Shown one piece after another: positions 41,329 to 54,734 of a DNA stretch of 64,000 nt. Source of the stretch: Thermophilibacter gallinarum. Its GTDB lineage: Bacteria > Actinomycetota > Coriobacteriia > Coriobacteriales > Atopobiaceae. The number at the start of each line of letters is the position of its first letter. Position 1 is the first letter of the stretch. The stretch is from positions 1 through 64,000 of the forward strand of contig NZ_JADCJZ010000003.1 in the NCBI RefSeq assembly GCF_014982725.1, written 5' to 3'. The position numbers and the translations under genes were made by a program. The notes under the pieces were generated by a model, which ran no database searches, was not told the origin of the DNA, and saw only the letters and a program-made list of their open reading frames with translations.

Positions 41329-42150
41329 ATGGCCCGCACGGTGAGGCTCGCCTCGATCGACGACGAGCGCCTCGACGTCTTCTCTCGTCTTACGAACCAT
41401 CAGCTCAGAAACCGGCTTGACGAGAAGAACGCCGTCTTCGTCGCCGAGTCGAGGACGGTCGTCGAGGTGGCGCTCGAGTGCGGCGTGGAGCCGCTCGCCT
41501 TCCTCGTCGACGAGCGCGACCTCGCGGCGAGCGAGGACGTGCTCGGGCGCGCGGGCGACGACGTCCCCGCCTACGTCCTGCCGCACGAGCAGGTCGCGCG
41601 GCTGACGGGGTTTCGCCTCACGCGAGGCCTGCTCTGCGCCATGCGCCGCCCCGAGCTGCCCAGCGTCGCCGACATCGCCGCGTCGGCGAAGAGCGTCGTG
41701 GTGCTCGAGGACCTTGTCGACGTGAGCAACGTCGGCGCCGTCTTCCGCAACGCCGCCGCCCTCGGGGCGGACGCGGTCGTCGTCTCCCCGCACTGCGCCG
41801 ACCCCTTCTCGCGCCGCGCGGTGCGCGTGTCCATGGGGTGCGTCCTCAAGCTCCCCTGGGCCCGCGCCGAGGAGGGGCAGTGGCCCGGCGGCGCCCTCGA
41901 CGAGCTGGCGTGCGCGGGCTTCTCGACCTTCGCGCTCGCCCTGGCGCCGGGCTCCGTGCCCCTGGGTGACGTGCCGCCGCGGGCGGCGGGGGAGCGCCGG
42001 GCGCTGCTGTTCGGGTCGGAGGGCTACGGCCTGGCGCCAGGCACGCTCGCGCGCTGCGACCGGTCCGTCGTCATCCCCATGGCGCACGGGGTCGACTCCC
42101 TGAACGTCGCCGCGAGCTCCGCGGTCGCGCTCTGGCAGCTGCTGCGCTAG
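41329..42150 (+). CDS. TrmH/SpoU-family RNA 2'-O-methyltransferase
   Basis: 273 residues. An N-terminal substrate-binding region (RNRLDEKNAVFVAESRTVVE) precedes a SPOUT knot domain with its three motifs: NVGAVFRNA, LLFGSEGYGL, IPMAHGVDSLNVAAS. These enzymes methylate ribose 2'-OH of tRNA or 23S rRNA; the target nucleotide cannot be read here. GAAGGAG precedes the ATG. ftsH follows after 111 bp, which includes a TAGAAT -10-like element (42197-42202). Confidence 0.92.
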   Translation: MARTVRLASIDDERLDVFSRLTNHQLRNRLDEKNAVFVAESRTVVEVALECGVEPLAFLVDERDLAASEDVLGRAGDDVPAYVLPHEQVARLTGFRLTRGLLCAMRRPELPSVADIAASAKSVVVLEDLVDVSNVGAVFRNAAALGADAVVVSPHCADPFSRRAVRVSMGCVLKLPWARAEEGQWPGGALDELACAGFSTFALALAPGSVPLGDVPPRAAGERRALLFGSEGYGLAPGTLARCDRSVVIPMAHGVDSLNVAASSAVALWQLLR

Positions 42151-42261
42151 GGGCACGCCCGTGGAGAACGCCGGGACGACCGGGCTCTCGCGCGACTAGA
42201 ATGTCATTTCTGGGTATCTCTACACCCAAGGACCACCCGAAGCGAAGGGTTAGCTCTGAAG

Positions 42262-44160
<1,899 letters not shown>

Positions 44161-44288
44161 CGAGCGCGGCCAAAGGGAAGGCGCGCAACCTCATCGCTCA
44201 CTGCTTTGCAGAAGTTTCATGAGGGTGCGCGCCTTCTCTTTGGCCCGGGCCACTGCCACGACGTACTTCTCGCCTGCGCGACCTTCCT

Positions 44289-44514
44289 GCTTAAGGTTTT
44301 GGGGTGGTTGCATCTTCTCGCTGCGCGGATGCTTAAGAATTCGGGGTTGTTGCAGGGTGGCGGCGGCCCATCGCGGCATTGCGTCAGAGAAACCCCAGTT
44401 GAGCCCCACCCAAAGTTCCAAATCACGCCACGGTGGGCGAGAAGTACCTACAACTACCCCAGATTCGTAAGCGATCAACTCGCCTCAAGCTGCAACCACT
44501 CAGAATTCCTAAGC
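44289..44514. repeat. 24-mer dyad array, locus A (F-F-R-R)
   Basis: Forward 24-mers start at 44289 and 44331, and inverted ones at 44449 and 44491. Each begins GCTTA and ends GTTGCA (R1 deviates in one end base). Spacings are 42, 118 and 42 bp. It fills most of the 387-bp ftsH-fbp gap, where I see no gene. The spacers contain three CTTCTCG heptamers. Confidence 0.95.
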
Positions 44515-44547
44515 AGCCCGGCGGGCACGCGCGGCGGAAAGTCGCGG

Positions 44548-46434
44548 CTAGGCTCCCCGGCGTTCGGGCAGCTCGCCGGCGCGGTAGGCGTCGAGAAGCG
44601 CCCGCAGGTCGGAGATCTGCTCGCGGATGTCGGCGCCGGTGTCGGTGTCGCCCACGGTGAGCGGCCGCGGCTCGACCTCGAAGCGGTCGTCGTCGCTCAT
44701 GATGTCGGCGTTGAGGTCGAGGACGTCCTCGATCGAGCCGAAGGGGCGGTGCGCCTTGATGCGCATGCCGCGCGGGTCGGAGATGAGGGTGTAGCCGCCG
44801 ATGCCGGTGGTCTTGTGGTAGGCCTGGCAGAAGCCGCCGTCGATGACGACGAGGCGGCCGCCGGCGCGCACGGGCTTCTCGCCCTGCGCCGTGTGGACCG
44901 GCGTGTGGCCGTTGATGATGTGGCCGTGCTCGGGGTCGACGCCGAACTCCTCGAGGATGCGTCGGCAGACGTTGGCGTCGTCGGTGAGGGCGTAGTAGGG
45001 GTCGCGCGGCTCGTCCCAGGTTGAGCGATCGGCGAGGTAGGTCCGCTCGAAGGTCTTCATGACGCGGCCCGACAGCGGCGAGTAGCGGCCGCACCACAGG
45101 TACCACATCCAGTCCAGCGAGACCTCGTCGCTCTCCTGCCAGGCGCGCCGGGCCAGGCGGTCGGCGTAGTCGTAGTACGCCTTGCCCGCGAGGAGCTGCC
45201 CCTGGTGGTTCACCGGGTGGAAGGTCCCGTCCTCGTTCATGGGAACGCAGGCGTGGAAGAGCACGTCGTCGTTGTGGACGAGGTAGGCGCTGCCGTGCTC
45301 GTAGAGGAAGTTCACATGCGCGTTGAGCTTGTAGGAGCCACGGACGGCCGCGAGGAGGTTGTCCATCACGAGCGTCTCCTCGTCGGAGAGCGCGTAGGGG
45401 TCCGACCAGTCGACGGTGGGGAAGTCGCGGGTGACGAGCTCGTGGTCCTTCTCGCCCACGCGGACCGTGCCGCGCGCGGGGTCGACGCGCCCGAGCAGCA
45501 GGCGGTCCTCCATGTGCCAGTTGGGGTGGCGCATGACGGTCTGCCCCTCGAGCTTGAAGAGGATGACCGAGATCGCCTTCTCCAGCGGGCTCATGGCCTC
45601 GTCGGCCTGGTAGGTGGCCTCGGCGAAGAGGGCCAGCTCGCGCAGGGAGACGCCGTAGGCGCTCTCGAGGATCTGCAGCGAGTCGTAGCGGATGTTGTTG
45701 CGGATCACGGCCGCCAGGCACGCCGCCGAGCCGGCCGCCGCGCCCATCCACACGATGTCGTGGTTGCCCCACTGCAGATCGACGGAGTGGTACTCCATGA
45801 GGCGGTCGAGGATCTTGTCGGCGTGGTCGCCGCGGTCGAAGACGTCGCCGACGAGGTGCAGGTGGTCCACCGCGAGGCGCTTGATCAGCGAGGCGAGGCT
45901 CACGATGAAGTCGTCGGCCGAACCGGTGTCGACGATGGTGTCGATGATCTGGCGGTGGTAGCTCTGGCGCTCGTCACCCTCGCCGGGGGAGGCGTGGAGC
46001 AGCTCGTCGATGATGTAGGCGTACTCCGGCGGCATGGCCTTGCGCACCTTGGAGCGCGTGTAGTTGTCGGAGAGGTAGCGCGCCAGGCGCACGAGGCGCA
46101 TGAGCGTGATCGCGTACCACTCGGGGCCCGCGACGCCGGCCGAGCGCAGGCGGCGCAGCTTGCGATGGGGGTAGTAGATCAGCGTGCAGAGGTCGGCCTG
46201 CTCGTCGCGGGTGAGCTCGAGGCTGAAGGTCGTGGCCACGCGCTCGCGGATGACGCCGGAGCAGTTGTTGAGGATGTGCTTGAAGGCGTCGTACTCGCCG
46301 TGGACGTCGGAGACGAAGTGCTCGGTGCCCTTGGGCAGGTTGAGGATGGCCTCGAGGTTGATCACCTCGGCGAGGGCCGAGCGGACCGTGGGGAACTTCT
46401 CGGAGAGCAGCTCGAGGTACTTGCGGTCAGGCAT
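44548..46434 (-). CDS. fbp: Fructose-1,6-bisphosphatase class III
   Basis: 628 residues; the start MPDRKYLELLSEKFP is preceded by GAAGGGAAG. It is a calcineurin-like metallophosphatase: FVSDVHGEYDAF, GDVFDRGDHADKIL, WGNHDIVWMG, and a later INGHTPVH. Length and motifs fit the class III (Firmicute-type) fructose-1,6-bisphosphatase, which yields fructose 6-phosphate in gluconeogenesis. It is transcribed alone, divergent from the ileS T-box transcript. Confidence 0.94.
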   Translation of the reverse strand: MPDRKYLELLSEKFPTVRSALAEVINLEAILNLPKGTEHFVSDVHGEYDAFKHILNNCSGVIRERVATTFSLELTRDEQADLCTLIYYPHRKLRRLRSAGVAGPEWYAITLMRLVRLARYLSDNYTRSKVRKAMPPEYAYIIDELLHASPGEGDERQSYHRQIIDTIVDTGSADDFIVSLASLIKRLAVDHLHLVGDVFDRGDHADKILDRLMEYHSVDLQWGNHDIVWMGAAAGSAACLAAVIRNNIRYDSLQILESAYGVSLRELALFAEATYQADEAMSPLEKAISVILFKLEGQTVMRHPNWHMEDRLLLGRVDPARGTVRVGEKDHELVTRDFPTVDWSDPYALSDEETLVMDNLLAAVRGSYKLNAHVNFLYEHGSAYLVHNDDVLFHACVPMNEDGTFHPVNHQGQLLAGKAYYDYADRLARRAWQESDEVSLDWMWYLWCGRYSPLSGRVMKTFERTYLADRSTWDEPRDPYYALTDDANVCRRILEEFGVDPEHGHIINGHTPVHTAQGEKPVRAGGRLVVIDGGFCQAYHKTTGIGGYTLISDPRGMRIKAHRPFGSIEDVLDLNADIMSDDDRFEVEPRPLTVGDTDTGADIREQISDLRALLDAYRAGELPERRGA

Positions 46435-46552
46435 GCGCTTCCCTTCTCGGCGGCGGACCACTCCATCGTGACGGGGTGGTATCGGTCTTAGCAACCAGTT
46501 TTCGGCGCGCGCAGCGTCCTTCTCGACACGTCCACAAATTCCGGCGCAAACG

Positions 46553-46561
46553 TGCTACCAT
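46553..46561 (+). promoter_or_regulatory. ileS extended -10 promoter
   Basis: TGC-TACCAT lies directly ahead of the T-box leader. A CTTCTCG heptamer (46519-46525) is 28 bp upstream. No good -35. Confidence 0.55.
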
Positions 46562-46567
46562 GCTGCA

Positions 46568-46814
46568 ACAGGCGTTGACGGGGAGAGTACCCGGGGGCGC
46601 GCGGCCAAGAGAGAGCGGGGACGGTGGGAGCCCGCGGTCGCGTCCCGGCGAAGATCACCCCCGAGCCGCGGCCCGAAAGCGCGAGCGAGTAGGCGTCGCC
46701 GGAGTGGCCGCCGACACAGGCCAGCCGAGTACGGCGGATATCCGCTCGCTGGGTGGTTCACAAGCGAAGTCGCGTGCGCGCTTCGTCCCAGCAGGAGGGA
46801 CGGGCGCGTTTTTT
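46568..46814 (+). promoter_or_regulatory. T-box riboswitch (tRNA-Ile) with terminator, ileS leader
   Basis: Stem I is closed by GGGG/CCCC. Its specifier loop has AGTA (46586-46589) opposite GAA with the Ile codon ATC at 46654-46656. The CCGGG/CCCGG helix and a GACGGTGGGAG distal loop follow the T-box plan. TGGT in GGGTGGTTCAC (46754-46757) can pair with the ACCA end of uncharged tRNA-Ile. The competing terminator is CGTCCC (46784-46789) with GGGACG (46797-46802), extended by GC pairs, then TTTTTT (46809-46814). Uncharged tRNA-Ile should allow read-through into ileS. Confidence 0.92.
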
Positions 46815-46863
46815 CGTGTCCGAGAAGGGCGGCGGGGGAGGCCCCGCCACGAAGGAGGAGAGC

Positions 46864-49692
<2,829 letters not shown>

Positions 49693-49695
49693 GGC

Positions 49696-50208
49696 TTGGC
49701 CGGCCCCGACGCCACGAACTCCGCCCGCGTGCGGCGGCTGGCGCTCTTCGCGCTGGTCGCCGCCGCGGTCGTGCTCCTCGACCAGCTGAGCAAGCTCGCC
49801 GCGCGCGACCTGCTCGTGCCGGGCGAGCCCGTCACGCTGATCCCGGGCGTGATGGACCTCTCGCTCATCTACAACACCGGCGCCGCATTCTCCCTGGGGG
49901 AGGGGGCGGGGCCGCTCTTCGTGCTCGTCGCGGCGGCCATGTGCGTCGCCGGCGTCTGCGTGGCGTGGCGGCGCGCTGACGTCCCGCTTTCGCTGCTGCT
50001 CGCGTTCGCCTGCGTCGTGGGCGGCGGCATCGGCAACGCGATCGACCGCGTCGCCCTCGGCGCGGTGACGGACTTCTTCAAGACCACGTTCATGGACTTC
50101 GCGATCTTCAACGTCGCCGACATTTTCGTGACCTGCGGTGTTCCTCTCGCCCTCATCCTGTGGTGGCGCTGGGACGTCGCCCGCGAGCGCGCCGAGGCGG
50201 GGGAGTAG
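49696..50208 (+). CDS. lspA: Lipoprotein signal peptidase
   Basis: 170 residues, four transmembrane helices. It starts at TTG 49696, after GGGAGTAGGG. Signatures: DQLSKLAAR, YNTGAAFSLGEG, and the aspartic protease pair GGGIGNAIDRV...VTDFF with FNVADIFVTCGV. It removes signal peptides from lipoproteins after diacylglyceryl modification. It is placed between ileS and rluD, the usual order. Confidence 0.96.
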   Translation: MAGPDATNSARVRRLALFALVAAAVVLLDQLSKLAARDLLVPGEPVTLIPGVMDLSLIYNTGAAFSLGEGAGPLFVLVAAAMCVAGVCVAWRRADVPLSLLLAFACVVGGGIGNAIDRVALGAVTDFFKTTFMDFAIFNVADIFVTCGVPLALILWWRWDVARERAEAGE

Positions 50209-50232
50209 GCGCCACCCGGAGGGCAGTTTTCG

Positions 50233-50355
50233 TCGAGTCTGTACTTTTTTCGCCACCTGTCGAGTACAGACTCGATTTCCGATTAGGTTTTCGCTGGTAG
50301 AGAATTCGTCCATCGAGTCTGTACTTTGCGATGCGGCGATAAACTACAGACTCGA
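50233..50355. repeat. Twin hairpins with 80-bp period (TCGAGTCTGTACT)
   Basis: The 13-mer lies at 50233-50245 and inverted at 50263-50275, then again at 50313-50325 and inverted at 50343-50355 (one mismatch). Both hairpins have 13-bp stems and 17-nt loops, but the two loops differ in sequence. Confidence 0.93.
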
Positions 50356-50383
50356 CGGCCTTGTCGCGCAAGGGAGGCATCAG

Positions 50384-51427
50384 ATGGCGCAACGTCCCGT
50401 CAACCTGCTCGTGGGACCCGAGTCCGACGGCATGCGGCTCGACGCGTTCCTCGCCGCGGCGCCCGACATGCCCTCCCGCTCCGCCTGCGCGCGCCTCGTC
50501 GAGGACGGCGCCGTCACGATCAACGAGACGCCCGCCACCTCCAAGTCCGAGAAGGTCCTGCTCGGCGACCGCATCCGCGCGCTCGTGGACGAGCCGGAGC
50601 CCGTGGGCGGCCCGCTCGCGCCCAACCCCTACATCCCCCTCGACATACGCTTCGAGGACGACCACCTCATCGTCCTCTCCAAGCAGGCCGGGCTCGTCTG
50701 CCACCCGAGCCCCGGCCACGTTGACGACACGCTCGCCAACGCGCTCGTGGCCCACTGCGGCTACGCGCACCTCGGCATGCTCCAGGGCGAGGAGCGCCCC
50801 GGCATCGTGCACCGCCTCGACATGGAGACCTCCGGCCTCATGGTGGCGGCCAAGGACGACGCCACCCAGAAGGCGCTCCAGGACCTGATCCGCCTGCGCG
50901 TGCTCGACCGCCGCTACGTCACGCTCGTCCACGGGCCGATCGCCCACGACGAGGGGACCATCGAGACCGGGATCGCCCGCTCCACCCGCGACCGCATCCG
51001 CATGGCCGTCTCCGACGCGCCTGGGGCCCGCGAGGCCATCACCACCTTCCGCGTGCTCGAGCGCTTCGAGGCGGGCCCGCGCGACGACGGCTACACCCTC
51101 ATCGAGTGCCACCTCTACACCGGGCGCACGCACCAGATCCGCGTGCACCTGCGCCACGTGGGCCACCCGCTCGTGGGCGACCCCCTCTACGGCCGCGGCG
51201 ACCTCCGCCAGAACCTCGGCCTCGCCCGGCAGTTCCTGCACTCCTGGCGCATTCGCTTCGACCACCCCGCAACGGGAGAGACGGTGGAGCTTGCCGACAC
51301 GTTGCCGGACGACCTGCGCGATGTACTAGAATCGCTCTCCGAAAGGTCCATGGGACGGACGTCGGCGGGCGAGGGGATCTGTCCGCTCCTGACGTCCGGC
51401 GGACGAGGCGCCCACCACGGGGAATAA
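50384..51427 (+). CDS. rluD: RluD-type 23S rRNA pseudouridine synthase
   Basis: 347 residues; ATG 50384 follows AAGGGAGG. An S4-like N-terminal domain (MRLDAFLAAA, SRSACARLVEDGAVTIN) precedes the catalytic RluA-family domain with HRLDMETSGLMVAAK (catalytic Asp), DRRYVTLVHG and TGRTHQIRVHLRHVGHPLVGD. It modifies helix 69 of 23S rRNA if truly RluD; RluC or other family members are possible. The last ~25 residues are a non-conserved tail running almost into the next gene (1 bp gap). Confidence 0.92.
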   Translation: MAQRPVNLLVGPESDGMRLDAFLAAAPDMPSRSACARLVEDGAVTINETPATSKSEKVLLGDRIRALVDEPEPVGGPLAPNPYIPLDIRFEDDHLIVLSKQAGLVCHPSPGHVDDTLANALVAHCGYAHLGMLQGEERPGIVHRLDMETSGLMVAAKDDATQKALQDLIRLRVLDRRYVTLVHGPIAHDEGTIETGIARSTRDRIRMAVSDAPGAREAITTFRVLERFEAGPRDDGYTLIECHLYTGRTHQIRVHLRHVGHPLVGDPLYGRGDLRQNLGLARQFLHSWRIRFDHPATGETVELADTLPDDLRDVLESLSERSMGRTSAGEGICPLLTSGGRGAHHGE

Positions 51428-51428
51428 G

Positions 51429-52718
51429 ATGGAGTTCAACCAGTTCGCGCTCACGCCCATCGTCGTCTTCAACCTGATCATCGGCGCGCTCTTCACGGTC
51501 GCCTACTTCTACCAGGCGATCTATACCGTCAAGGTCATGCTCCAGGGCTCGGTCCAGCTCCCCGAGGCCAAGCGGCGCCACCGCTACGCGTTCGTGATCG
51601 CCGCCCACAACGAGGAGATGGTCGTCGGCAACCTCGTGCGCTCCATCCTCGCCCAGGACTACCCCCGCGAGCTCATGGACGTCTTCGTCGTCTGCGACGC
51701 GTGCACCGACGACACCCACCGCGTGGCCGAGGAGGCCGGCGCCGTCGTGTGGGACCGCAACGACCTGGCGCGCCGCGGCAAGAGCTGGGCGCTCGACTAC
51801 GCCTTCAACCGCATCCTCGACGACTATCCCGACACCTACGAGGCGTTCGTCGTCTTCGACGCCGACAACCTCGTCTCGCCGGACTACATCTCCGTCATGA
51901 ACCGGGCCTTCGACGCCGGCTACCTCGTCTGCACCGGATACCGAAACTCCAAGAACTTCGACTCGAGCTGGATCAGCGCCGCCTACGCGCTCTGGTTCAT
52001 GCGCGAGGCGAAGTTCCTCAACAACGCCCGCATGATGTCGGGCACGAGCAGCGCGATCTCGGGCTCCGGCTGGCTCGTCTCCGAGCGGATCATCCGCGGC
52101 ATGCACGGATGGGGCTTCCACTCGCTCACCGAGGACATCCAGTTCTCTACCTTCTGCAGCGCGAACAACGTGCAGATCGGCTACGCCCCCGCGGAGTTCT
52201 ACGACGAGCAGCCGGTCACCTTCAAGGCCTCCTGGGTCCAGCGCCTGCGGTGGAGCAAGGGTATGTACGAGGTGTTCTTCTCGTACGCACGTGACCTGCT
52301 GAAGGGCATCTCGCGCGGCCGCTTCGCGAGCTACGACCTGCTCATCACCGTTGCGCCGGGCAACGTCCTCACCCTGCTCTCCGTCTCGGTGAACCTCACC
52401 TACCTCGCGATCGGCGCCCTCAGCCACGGCTTCATCGCCACCCAGGCCGAGCTCAACATGTGCGTTGGCTCGCTCGTCATGACGATTGCGTCCATGTACC
52501 TCTCTTTCTTCGTTATGGGCCTCATCACCACGATCTCCGAGCGCGAGCACATCCACGCCAAGAAGCGGTGGCGCGTCGTCACCAACCTCTTCACCTTCCC
52601 GATCTTCGAGCTCAGCTACATCCCCATCAACGTCGTCGCGCTCTTCAAGAAGGTCGAGTGGGTGCCCACCAAGCACGACATCGTCGTCGACGTCAAGGAC
52701 GTCGTCGGGGAGGCCTAG
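51429..52718 (+). CDS. Membrane-bound family 2 glycosyltransferase
   Basis: 429 residues. One N-terminal helix, a cytoplasmic GT-A domain and C-terminal helices. Motifs: IAAHNEEMVVGNLV, VCDACTDDT, VFDADNLVSPDY (DxD), SLTEDIQFS (TED), and VQRLRWSKG (Q-x2-RW), the processive-synthase set seen in cellulose, hyaluronan and poly-N-acetylglucosamine synthases. It could polymerise or add sugars to an envelope glycolipid. It begins one base after the rluD stop and is likely co-transcribed. The product is unknown. Confidence 0.88.
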   Translation: MEFNQFALTPIVVFNLIIGALFTVAYFYQAIYTVKVMLQGSVQLPEAKRRHRYAFVIAAHNEEMVVGNLVRSILAQDYPRELMDVFVVCDACTDDTHRVAEEAGAVVWDRNDLARRGKSWALDYAFNRILDDYPDTYEAFVVFDADNLVSPDYISVMNRAFDAGYLVCTGYRNSKNFDSSWISAAYALWFMREAKFLNNARMMSGTSSAISGSGWLVSERIIRGMHGWGFHSLTEDIQFSTFCSANNVQIGYAPAEFYDEQPVTFKASWVQRLRWSKGMYEVFFSYARDLLKGISRGRFASYDLLITVAPGNVLTLLSVSVNLTYLAIGALSHGFIATQAELNMCVGSLVMTIASMYLSFFVMGLITTISEREHIHAKKRWRVVTNLFTFPIFELSYIPINVVALFKKVEWVPTKHDIVVDVKDVVGEA

Positions 52719-52793
52719 GCCCGCGCGCTGTTTTGGCGCGTTTCGTGAGCTGGTACTTCTCGGCAAACGGTGCCTGTAAAACCCGTGAGCGGA

Positions 52794-52802
52794 TGTTACA
52801 AT
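52794..52802 (+). promoter_or_regulatory. guaB extended -10 promoter
   Basis: TGT-TACAAT, 50 bp before the guaB start; a CTTCTCG lies at 52756-52762. No clear -35. Confidence 0.55.
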
Positions 52803-52851
52803 GGCGTGAACTCAACCAACTACCGCCGCGAGCGGGGAGAGGAGCCGGCAC

Positions 52852-54363
52852 ATGGCAACGTTCTTCGAGGGGGAGTCCCACACCTTTTCCGAGTACCTGC
52901 TCGTTCCCGGATACTCCTCGGCGGAGAACATCCCCGACAACGTGTCGCTCAAGACGCCGCTCGTGAAGTTCCGCCGCGGCGAGGAGCCGGCGCTCTCGCT
53001 CAACATCCCCATGGTCTCGGCCATCATGCAGTCCGTCTCCGGCGTGGACATGGGCGTCGCGCTCGCCATCGAGGGCGGCCTCGCCTTCATCTACGGCAAC
53101 CAGACGCCCGAGCAGGAGGCGGCCATGGTCAAGGCCGTCAAGGACCACAAGGCCGGCTTCGTCGAGTCCGACTCCACCCTCACGCCCGACATGACGATGG
53201 AGCAGGTCATGGAGCTCAAGGCCCGCACCGGCCACTCCACCATGCCCGTCACCGACGACGGCTCCTCCCGCGGCAAGCTCCTCGGCATCGTGACCAGCCG
53301 CGACTACCGTCCCACGCGTGACGACCACCAGAAGAAGGTCGCCGAGTTCATGACGCCGCGCGAGAAGCTCATCGTGGGCGACAAGGACATCACGCTCAAG
53401 CGCGCCAACGACGTCATCTGGGAGAACAAGCTCAACGCCCTGCCCGTCGTGGACGAGAACGACCACCTCGTGGGCATCGTCTTCCGCAAGGACTACGACC
53501 AGCACAAGTCCAACCCCAACGAGCTGCTCGACGCCAACAAGCGCTACATGGTGGGCGCCGGCATCAACACGCGCGACTACGCCGAGCGCGTGCCGCTGCT
53601 CGTGGAGGCCGGCGCCGACGTGCTCTGCATCGACTCCTCCGAGGGCTTCTCCGAGTGGCAGAAGCGCACGCTGGAGTGGGTGCGCGCCAACTACGGCGAC
53701 TCCGTCAAGGTGGGCGCCGGCAACGTCGTGGACGAGGAGGGCTTCCGCTTCCTCGCCGACTGCGGCGCCGACTTCGTGAAGGTCGGCATCGGCGGCGGCT
53801 CGATCTGCATCACGCGCGAGACCAAGGGCATCGGCCGCGGCCAGGCCTCCGCGGTCATCGACGTGTGCCGCGCGCGCGACAAGTACTTCGAGGAGACCGG
53901 CGTCTACGTGCCCGTCTGCTCCGACGGCGGCATCGTCTACGACTACCACATGACGCTCGCGCTGGCCATGGGCGCCGACTTCATGATGCTCGGCCGCTAC
54001 TTCGCCCGCTTCGACGAGAGCCCCACCGAGCGCGTGAACGTCAACGGCCAGTACATGAAGGAGTACTGGGGCGAGGGCTCCGCGCGCGCCCGCAACTGGC
54101 AGCGCTACGACCAGGGCGGCGCCTCCAAGCTGGGCTTCGTCGAGGGCGTGGACTCCTACGTGCCCTACGCCGGCTCGCTCAAGGAGGGCGTGGGCCAGAC
54201 GATCTACAAGATTAAGTCCACGATGTGCAACTGCGGCGCCAAGACCATCAAGGAGCTGCAGGAGAAGGCGCGCCTGACGCTCGTGAGCTCGACCTCGATC
54301 GTCGAGGGCGGCGCGCACGACGTCGTGGTCAAGGACTCCCAGCACAGCGTGAGCTACCGCTAG
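52852..54363 (+). CDS. guaB: IMP dehydrogenase
   Basis: 503 residues. (beta/alpha)8 core interrupted by two CBS domains (~105-220). The catalytic loop is [17 protein letters not shown] with Cys near 318; most bacterial IMPDHs have GPGSICTTR, so this is a variant loop. A flap region ([20 protein letters not shown]) and a Cys-containing [12 protein letters not shown] segment follow. It converts IMP to XMP with NAD+, the committed step of GMP synthesis. It is monocistronic, with promoter and terminator. Confidence 0.93.
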   Translation: MATFFEGESHTFSEYLLVPGYSSAENIPDNVSLKTPLVKFRRGEEPALSLNIPMVSAIMQSVSGVDMGVALAIEGGLAFIYGNQTPEQEAAMVKAVKDHKAGFVESDSTLTPDMTMEQVMELKARTGHSTMPVTDDGSSRGKLLGIVTSRDYRPTRDDHQKKVAEFMTPREKLIVGDKDITLKRANDVIWENKLNALPVVDENDHLVGIVFRKDYDQHKSNPNELLDANKRYMVGAGINTRDYAERVPLLVEAGADVLCIDSSEGFSEWQKRTLEWVRANYGDSVKVGAGNVVDEEGFRFLADCGADFVKVGIGGGSICITRETKGIGRGQASAVIDVCRARDKYFEETGVYVPVCSDGGIVYDYHMTLALAMGADFMMLGRYFARFDESPTERVNVNGQYMKEYWGEGSARARNWQRYDQGGASKLGFVEGVDSYVPYAGSLKEGVGQTIYKIKSTMCNCGAKTIKELQEKARLTLVSSTSIVEGGAHDVVVKDSQHSVSYR

Positions 54364-54390
54364 TCTGGCGAGAAGCACGATCGAGTTGCC

Positions 54391-54421
54391 GGCCGCCCCG
54401 GGCACGCGTCCCGGGGCGGCC
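54391..54421 (+). terminator. Terminator-like hairpin after guaB
   Basis: GGCCGCCCCGGG and CCCGGGGCGGCC form a 12-bp perfect stem with a seven-base loop, followed by the weak T-tract TTCTGCT. Confidence 0.8.
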
Positions 54422-54436
54422 TTCTGCTGTCGATGC

Positions 54437-54662
54437 GCTTAGGAAATCGGGGTCGTTGCACCTTCGCGCGCGGCGCGCGCTTACGAAATTGGGGTCGTTG
54501 CACCTCCGTCCGCGGCGAGAAGTACTTCTCGCCAACAAAACCTCTGTTGGTTGCAAGCCGACGGTTCTTCTCGCCGCCCCTGGGCGGCCCCGAGGATGCA
54601 ACAACCCCAAAACCCTAAGCACAAAATACTCCACGCCCTGCAACAACCCTGTTTTCTTAAGC
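54437..54662. repeat. 24-mer dyad array, locus B (F-F-R-R)
   Basis: Forward 24-mers start at 54437 and 54479, inverted ones at 54597 and 54639. Spacings are 42, 118 and 42 bp, identical to 44289-44514. Between them lies a 20-bp perfect palindrome (54514-54533) made of GGCGAGAAGT and its complement. No gene is visible in the 371-bp guaB-leuS gap. Confidence 0.95.
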
Positions 54663-54688
54663 ATCACCAATCGCCCCTACGGGCGTGC

Positions 54689-54697
54689 TGCTACAAT
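54689..54697 (+). promoter_or_regulatory. leuS extended -10 promoter
   Basis: TGC-TACAAT, 37 bp before the leuS start and just after the last 24-mer. No clear -35. Confidence 0.55.
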
Positions 54698-54734
54698 GGC
54701 ACGGTTGACCATCGCACACGAAGGAGTCACGCAG

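Noticed and set aside
52719-52851. Purine riboswitch ahead of guaB
   Set aside because: The gap between promoter and start is about 50 bp and lacks the conserved three-way junction.
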